Assembly (NCBI GenBank): GCA_031178305.1
Contig: JAPSJG010000145.1
Span: 1-8,528 of the forward strand
DNA length: 8,528 nt
DNA from: Sinorhizobium sp.
GTDB taxonomy: Bacteria; Pseudomonadota; Alphaproteobacteria; Rhizobiales; Rhizobiaceae
Direction: 5' to 3'
In this document: piece after piece, positions 5,205 through 8,528 of the stretch
Position numbering within the stretch: position 1 is the stretch's first letter
Layout: every line of letters starts with the position of its first letter
Position numbers and translations under genes: made by a program
Notes under the pieces: generated by a model
What the model was told of the DNA's origin: nothing
Database searches by the model: none
The model's input: only the letters and a program-made list of their open reading frames with translations

Positions 5205-5855
5205 ATGTTTCTGATCGACATGTTCAACAAGAAGACCATCCTGCCGGACGCCGAGACGGCGCTGCCGGGTCGCGCCGAGGAGATCCCGACGGCGGAGACG
5301 CATTTCATCTCCGGCCGGCCGCTCAAGGGCCCCTACCCGGACGGCACGAAGAAGGTGCTCTTCGGCATGGGATGCTTCTGGGGTGCCGAGCGGCTCTTCT
5401 GGAAGATGCCCGGCGTCTATGTGACCGCCGTCGGCTATTCCGGTGGGCTGACGCCAAATCCGACCTACCAGGAAACGACGACGGGGCTGACGGGGCATGC
5501 CGAGGTGGTGCTGGTCGTCTATGATCCTGAAAAGATCTCCTTCGCGCGCCTCCTCAAGACCTTTTTCGAGGAACACGATCCAACCCAGGGCATGCGGCAG
5601 GGCAACGACATCGGCACGACCTACCGCTCCGCGATCTATGTCTATGACGAAGAGCAGCTTGCCGAGGCGAATGCGGCCCGCAACGCCTTCCGAAGGGCAC
5701 TGACCGCCTTCAACCATGGGCGCGAGATCACGACAGAGATCGCGACCGCCGGCCCCTTCTATTTCGCCGAGGATTACCACCAGCAATATCTCGCCAAGAA
5801 CCCGGACGGCTATTGCGGGTTGCGCGGCACCGGCGTCAGTTGCCCGATCGGTTGA
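5205..5855 (+). CDS. msrA: Peptide-methionine (S)-S-oxide reductase
   Basis: A 216-residue MsrA (PF01625) that reduces the S-epimer of methionine sulfoxide in oxidised proteins, using thioredoxin to reset the enzyme. The GCFWG motif (56-60) carries the catalytic C57; E100 in TGHAEVV and D135 in GNDIGTTYRS are the other active-site acids. Two C-terminal cysteines, C204 (DGYCGLRGTG) and C213 (GVSCPIG), sit where E. coli MsrA has its resolving pair C198/C206, so three-cysteine recycling is expected. Length matches E. coli (212), with a similar N-terminal extension before the core. The start at ATG 5205 (MFLIDMFNKK) has AAAGGAG six bases before it; the same frame is open back to 4734 but overlaps the upstream gene. 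No signal peptide, so it is cytoplasmic. No msrB is fused or adjacent. Confidence 0.97.
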   Translation: MFLIDMFNKKTILPDAETALPGRAEEIPTAETHFISGRPLKGPYPDGTKKVLFGMGCFWGAERLFWKMPGVYVTAVGYSGGLTPNPTYQETTTGLTGHAEVVLVVYDPEKISFARLLKTFFEEHDPTQGMRQGNDIGTTYRSAIYVYDEEQLAEANAARNAFRRALTAFNHGREITTEIATAGPFYFAEDYHQQYLAKNPDGYCGLRGTGVSCPIG

Positions 5856-5903
5856 GCGGATTCGTTCCGGAATACGCTTGCTTTCTTGCCGCATTCCCCC
5901 GAA

Positions 5904-5938
5904 CCGGCGGCCCTCGCAGGAGGGCCGACGGCATTTTT
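5904..5938 (+). terminator. Intrinsic terminator of the msrA unit
   Basis: CGGCCCTC (5908-5915) pairs with GAGGGCCG (5920-5927) around GCAG; three more pairs (5904-5906 with 5929-5931) extend it past one mismatch. CATTTTT follows, with T's at 5934-5938. A second T-run (5961-5967) lies further on and may catch read-through. Confidence 0.82.
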
Positions 5939-5967
5939 ACCATCCGAAAAATTTTGGGTGTTTTTTT

Positions 5968-6084
5968 GCCTGAGCCGTGCAAGGATGCGGCCACCCAAGC
6001 CTTAAACAGAAGAGGGGCGGGATTCGCGGGACATTTGCCCCGGAAGACCCGAAAAACATTCAATTGCGACGACAGGGCTGCAAG
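5968..6084 (+). promoter_or_regulatory. bmp upstream region, no clear promoter
   Basis: No convincing -35/-10 pair was found here. A loose inverted repeat, GGGGC (6014-6018) with GCCCC (6037-6041), is present. The ribosome site is weak: AGGG at 6073-6076, eight bases before the ATG at 6085. A separate promoter must exist because a terminator lies upstream, but it is not recognisable. Confidence 0.3.
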
Positions 6085-7077
6085 ATGAAAAAAACCATTC
6101 TCGGTCTCTTTGCTTTCTCGATGATGTCCGCGACGGCACTCGCCGCCGACGTCAAGCCGGCGATCATCTACGATCTCGGCGGCAAGTTCGACAAGTCCTT
6201 CAATGAGGCCGCCTATAACGGCGCCGAAAAATTCACGGCCGAAACCGGCATCGAATATCGCGAATTCGAGATCGCCAACGACGCCCAGCGGGAGCAGGCG
6301 CTGCGCCGCTTCGCCAGCGACGGCAACAGCCCGATCGTCATGGCCGGCTTCAACTGGGCCGCATCGCTCGAGAAAATCGCTCCGGAATATCCGGATACCA
6401 AGTTCGCCATCATCGACATGGTCGTCGAGAAGCCGAACGTGAAGTCAATCGTCTTCAAGGAGCAGGAAGGCTCCTATCTCGTCGGCGTTCTGGCCAGTCT
6501 CGCCTCCAAGACGAAGACCGTCGGCTTCGTCGGCGGCATGGATATCCCGCTGATCCACAAGTTCGCGTGCGGCTATGTCGGCGGCGCCAAGTCGACCGGC
6601 GAGAACGTCAAGGTGCTCGAAGCCTATACGGGCACGACGCCGGACGCATGGAACGATCCGGTGAAGGGCGGTGAGATCGCCAAGTCGCAGATCGACCAGG
6701 GCGCTGACGTCATCTACCACGCCGCCGGCGGCACCGGCGTCGGCGTGCTGCAGGCGGCGGCAGATGCGGGCAAGCTCGGCATCGGCGTCGATTCCAACCA
6801 GAACGGTTTGCAGCCAGGCAAGGTGCTGACCTCGATGCTGAAGCGCGTGGACGTCGCCGTCTATGATTCCTTCATGGCCGCCAAGGACGACAAGTTCGAG
6901 TTCGGCGTCTCCAATCTCGGCCTCAAGGAAGACGGCGTCGGCTACGCTCTAGACGAACATAACAAGGCCCTGATCACGCCGGAAATGCTTGATGCGGTCG
7001 AGAAGGTGAAGGCAGAAATCATCGCCGGCAACCTCCAGGTGCACGACTACATGACAGACGAGTCCTGCCCGTACTGA
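6085..7077 (+). CDS. BMP-family periplasmic substrate-binding protein (ABC transporter type)
   Basis: A 330-residue secreted binding protein of the BMP/PnrA family (PF02608), whose studied members bind nucleosides or related ligands for ABC uptake. The signal peptide MKKTILGLFAFSMMSATALA has a clean ALA-A cleavage site and no lipobox cysteine, so the mature protein is free in the periplasm. Family signs are the first strand and loop IIYDLGGKFDKSFNEAAYNG (27-46), VMAGFNWA (85-92), FAIIDM (107-112), FKEQEGSYLVG (124-134), VGFVGGMDIPL (146-156), HAAGGTGVGVLQAA (212-225) and GVDSNQNG (234-241). C162 and C328 are the only mature cysteines and could pair. I start at ATG 6085, not the in-frame ATG at 5977, because the signal peptide begins there. 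No permease or ATPase gene is adjacent. The ligand is not readable. Confidence 0.93.
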   Translation: MKKTILGLFAFSMMSATALAADVKPAIIYDLGGKFDKSFNEAAYNGAEKFTAETGIEYREFEIANDAQREQALRRFASDGNSPIVMAGFNWAASLEKIAPEYPDTKFAIIDMVVEKPNVKSIVFKEQEGSYLVGVLASLASKTKTVGFVGGMDIPLIHKFACGYVGGAKSTGENVKVLEAYTGTTPDAWNDPVKGGEIAKSQIDQGADVIYHAAGGTGVGVLQAAADAGKLGIGVDSNQNGLQPGKVLTSMLKRVDVAVYDSFMAAKDDKFEFGVSNLGLKEDGVGYALDEHNKALITPEMLDAVEKVKAEIIAGNLQVHDYMTDESCPY

Positions 7078-7096
7078 TCAGACTGATAGTCAATCG

Positions 7097-7133
7097 AAGC
7101 CGCCGGTTCGAAAAAGCGAGCCGGTGGCTTTTT
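7097..7133 (+). terminator. Intrinsic terminator after the BMP gene
   Basis: A 14-bp stem, 7097-7110 with 7117-7130, is fully paired in RNA if two G-U wobbles are counted (7102/7125 and 7107/7120). The loop is AAAAAG and the 3' arm runs into TTTTT (7129-7133). It begins 20 bases after the stop. It also lies just beyond the slyX stop on the other strand, but there the T-run is missing. Confidence 0.9.
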
Positions 7134-7143
7134 GTTTGGCCTA

Positions 7144-7350
7144 TCAGTAGTGCGGCGGGCGCGTCACCGGGTTCAATTCCCGCGTCTGCTCCTCGAGCGT
7201 CATGAAGCGCTCCGTCAGCCGATCGAGCTTGGCACGCGTCTGTTCGACCACTTTCCATTGCTCGGCCAATTGATCCGAGAGCTCCTCGATCGCCTTGGCC
7301 TGATGTGCCACCGTTTCCTCCAGACGGGTGATCCGGTCGTCCTCGCTCAT
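7144..7350 (-). CDS. slyX: SlyX family protein
   Basis: A 68-residue, almost wholly helical and charged protein with heptad spacing of hydrophobics (ITRLEETVAHQAKAIEELSDQLAEQWKVVEQTRAKLDRLTERFMTLE), expected to form a coiled coil. The C-terminus ends in PVTRPPHY, the SlyX hallmark 'PPHY'. Length fits the family (about 70). Its function is unknown despite the name, which comes from the E. coli slyD region. Two starts are possible: ATG 7362 (MENRMSEDD) and ATG 7350 (MSEDDRITRL). I prefer 7350, since GGAG lies six bases before it. It follows the EI24 gene by 43 bases on the same strand and is probably co-transcribed with it. Confidence 0.92.
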   Translation of the reverse strand: MSEDDRITRLEETVAHQAKAIEELSDQLAEQWKVVEQTRAKLDRLTERFMTLEEQTRELNPVTRPPHY

Positions 7351-7393
7351 GCGGTTCTCCATTTCTTCATATTGGCAGCTACCCCGCTACGCC

Positions 7394-8131
7394 TCAGACT
7401 CGCGCTTCGGTAGCCAAACTTTGGGAAAAACCCGGGTCGCGAGCGGAAAGCAGCTTGTGCAGATGCACCATCATGCCGGCCGCAAAAAGCGGCGTCAGCA
7501 GGTTGAGAAGCGGCACGGCCAAAAAGGCGGCGAGCAGCAGCCCCCCAAGGAATATCGTTGCGCGGTGCTTCCTGCGGAAGAGTCGCGCTTCCTCCGGCCG
7601 ACGATGCCGCATGGCGGCGAATTCAAAGAATTCGCGCCCGAGCAGATAGCCGTTGACGAGAAAGAACGCGATGAGGTTGAGCCCGGGTACGAGTAGGAGA
7701 AAGAGCGCGAGAATATTGCCGAGAATGACCACCCCGAGGAAGTTCGCCGAGCTGACGATCGCCTCGGCAAGCGGCAGCGGCACCCCCGGCGGCTCGCCCG
7801 GATAGTCGCGACTCTCCACCACTTCGGCAACGTCATCGAGAAAGAAGCCGGCGATCATCGCGGTTACCGGGGCAAGCAGCAGCGCCAGCCCCAGAGCAAG
7901 CCCGAGGCTTGCGAAAATGCCGAGAATGAAAGTGAGCCATCCTCCCCATTCGGGCGTGCCGGGTATCAAGGTATCGATCCAGGGCAGCGCTAGCCAGGCG
8001 AACAGCTCGCGCAATGCGAACCAGAGCGCGACGAGCGAAAGCAGCGTGAGACCGATGACCTTCCAGAATACGGCACGCGTTTCAACCGCGAAGAGGTTGG
8101 CGAAGGCAAGCCGCGCCGCCTCGAGAATCAT
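7394..8131 (-). CDS. EI24/CysZ-like integral membrane protein
   Basis: A 245-residue inner-membrane protein of the EI24 superfamily (PF07264), which includes the sulfate permease CysZ. Hydrophobic blocks lie at about 22-48, 63-98 (long enough for a re-entrant pair), 127-165 and 190-226, separated by the charged loops DDVAEVVESRDYPGEPPG (99-116) and MRHRRPEEARLFRRKHR (174-190). The segment LVNGYLLGREFFEFAAMRH (158-176) is the most family-like, matching the 'N-G-x-L-x-x-R-E-x-F-E-x-x-A-x-R' pattern of CysZ/EI24. AAGGAG ends seven bases before the ATG. Sulfate transport is possible but unproven, since alphaproteobacterial members are often annotated 'sulfate transporter family' on similarity alone and no cys gene is nearby. 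It is the first gene of a two-gene unit with slyX. Confidence 0.87.
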   Translation of the reverse strand: MILEAARLAFANLFAVETRAVFWKVIGLTLLSLVALWFALRELFAWLALPWIDTLIPGTPEWGGWLTFILGIFASLGLALGLALLLAPVTAMIAGFFLDDVAEVVESRDYPGEPPGVPLPLAEAIVSSANFLGVVILGNILALFLLLVPGLNLIAFFLVNGYLLGREFFEFAAMRHRRPEEARLFRRKHRATIFLGGLLLAAFLAVPLLNLLTPLFAAGMMVHLHKLLSARDPGFSQSLATEARV

Positions 8132-8166
8132 GACCGGTCTCCTTCAACATAAAATGCGCCGAAAGC

Positions 8167-8195
8167 ATGTAGGCAGAGCGCTCGCCGGCGACAAG
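8167..8195 (-). promoter_or_regulatory. Candidate housekeeping promoter of the EI24-slyX unit
   Basis: On the minus strand CTTGTC (8195-8190), 17 bases, then CTACAT (8172-8167) matches the rhizobial consensus CTTGAC-N17-CTATAT at 5/6 and 5/6 positions. Transcription would begin near 8160, leaving about 28 bases of leader with AAGGAG (8144-8139). Confidence 0.55.
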
Positions 8196-8261
8196 TCGGT
8201 CGCGATCTCACGCACAATTCTTCGGGGCGCTGGTAAACCCGTCGCTTGGCGATATGTTATA

Positions 8262-8418
8262 CCAATGGCGGTAGGTTCTGACCGATCTGATGGGCCAGGC
8301 TCTTGCGCGCCGAGGCTGCGTTGTGCCACGATTATGGTGCTACGGCATCGGCGCCCGGCGTGCCTTGCCACGACACACAATAACTCCGGTCAGATCGGTC
8401 AGAATCTACCACCTTTGC
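8262..8418. mobile_element. Fold-back element, MITE-like, flanked by TA
   Basis: The arms 8262-8290 and 8390-8418 are inverted repeats matching at 25 of 29 positions, the innermost 21 bases (8270-8290 with 8390-8410) at 20 of 21, the exception being a G-T wobble. The pair is bounded exactly by TA on both sides (8260-8261 and 8419-8420), as expected for IS630/Tc1-mariner-type insertion. The interior also folds: GCGCCGA (8307-8313) with TCGGCGC (8348-8354), continued inward by GCTG/CGGC (8315-8318 with 8343-8346). The whole 157 bases can form one long imperfect hairpin. No transposase fits inside, so any movement would need a partner element in trans. A static regulatory hairpin is the main alternative. 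Confidence 0.55.
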
Positions 8419-8453
8419 TAGTAGACGCAGGACCACGCGGCTAGCGCATCGGC

Positions 8454-8476
8454 CCGAAAATCGGAACGATTTTCGG
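8454..8476. repeat. Perfect 10-bp palindrome (rhizobial intergenic type)
   Basis: CCGAAAATCG (8454-8463) pairs with CGATTTTCGG (8467-8476) around GAA. The surroundings ('gcatcggc' before, 'aaagcacgtgg' after) resemble a dispersed palindromic repeat I recall from Sinorhizobium spacers; copy number cannot be checked here. Confidence 0.6.
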
Positions 8477-8497
8477 AAAGCACGTGGACTCAAAAAC

Positions 8498-8528
8498 TTG
8501 CAGCGTCCTTTGTGCGTCCTGAAGGACG
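8498..8528. repeat. First half of a further palindromic repeat, cut by the window end
   Basis: GCGTCCT occurs twice (8503-8509 and 8514-8520), and the second copy's CGTCCT (8515-8520) pairs with AGGACG (8523-8528) across GA. The right-hand partner of the outer copy would lie past base 8528. The sequence resembles a common rhizobial intergenic palindrome, so this is probably a truncated view of it. Confidence 0.45.

Noticed and set aside
4782..5894. 370-codon minus-strand frame opposite the small membrane gene and msrA
   Set aside because: It covers two genes with good ribosome sites, has no recognisable domain, and is explained by codon bias.
5977..6084. 36-residue extension of the BMP protein
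   Set aside because: It would bury the signal peptide that begins at 6085.
8144..8380. 78-codon minus-strand frame upstream of the EI24 gene
   Set aside because: It runs through the fold-back element and the promoter candidate, has no ribosome site or family features.
7917..8444. 175-codon plus-strand frame over the EI24 5' end and the fold-back element
   Set aside because: It is antisense to a well-supported gene, and its product is low in hydrophobics with no domain.
8463..8486. GGAAC followed 15 bases later by CGTG, like an RpoE2 promoter
   Set aside because: The spacing is short, the -10 is imperfect, and GGAAC is formed by the loop and arm ends of a palindrome.
1..8528. CRISPR array, phage, toxin-antitoxin or defence island
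   Set aside because: No regularly spaced repeats, no integrase or transposase gene, and no paired small toxin/antitoxin frames were found on either strand.

Overview
The window looks like chromosomal DNA of a Sinorhizobium/Ensifer-type alphaproteobacterium (order Hyphomicrobiales). Supporting signs are high GC with strong G/C third-position bias, a c-type cytochrome tail, ilvE, AEC carrier, EI24 and SlyX proteins of rhizobial flavour, promoter candidates of the CTTGAC-N17-CTATAT type, one good match to the alphaproteobacterial general-stress (RpoE2/EcfG) promoter, and short palindromic intergenic repeats of the kind that litter rhizobial genomes. The species assignment is inference; no database was consulted.

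Layout. 3-158 is the 3' end of a class I cytochrome c gene, closed by a strong intrinsic terminator (182-212). 429-1526 is a type II branched-chain aminotransferase (ilvE). It faces an AEC-family carrier (1663-2607, minus strand) across a convergent spacer with two hairpins. A divergent spacer (2608-2854) leads to a small BON-domain gene (2855-3130) with an RpoE2-type promoter. An SRPBCC/AHSA1 protein (3271-3723) and a YedK/HMCES-type abasic-site DNA-protein crosslink protein (3784-4491) follow. A tRNA-Ser(GGA) with encoded CCA lies on the minus strand (4537-4626). Divergent from it is a two-gene unit of a small two-helix membrane protein (4834-5151) and peptide-methionine sulfoxide reductase msrA (5205-5855), ended by a terminator. 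A BMP-family periplasmic binding protein (6085-7077) stands alone with its own terminator. On the minus strand an EI24/CysZ-like membrane protein (7394-8131) precedes slyX (7144-7350). The last 397 bases hold no gene: they carry a promoter candidate for the EI24-slyX unit, a 157-base fold-back element flanked by TA (MITE-like), a short palindrome, and the first half of a further palindromic repeat cut by the window edge.

The genes are mostly housekeeping and stress or repair functions rather than one pathway: amino-acid metabolism (ilvE), methionine repair (msrA), abasic-site protection (YedK), general stress (BON) and transport (AEC, BMP). No defence system, phage gene, CRISPR array or transposase gene is visible. 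The most interesting signals are non-coding: the RpoE2-like promoter on the BON gene, the TA-flanked fold-back element, and two mutually exclusive inverted repeats upstream of the msrA unit.
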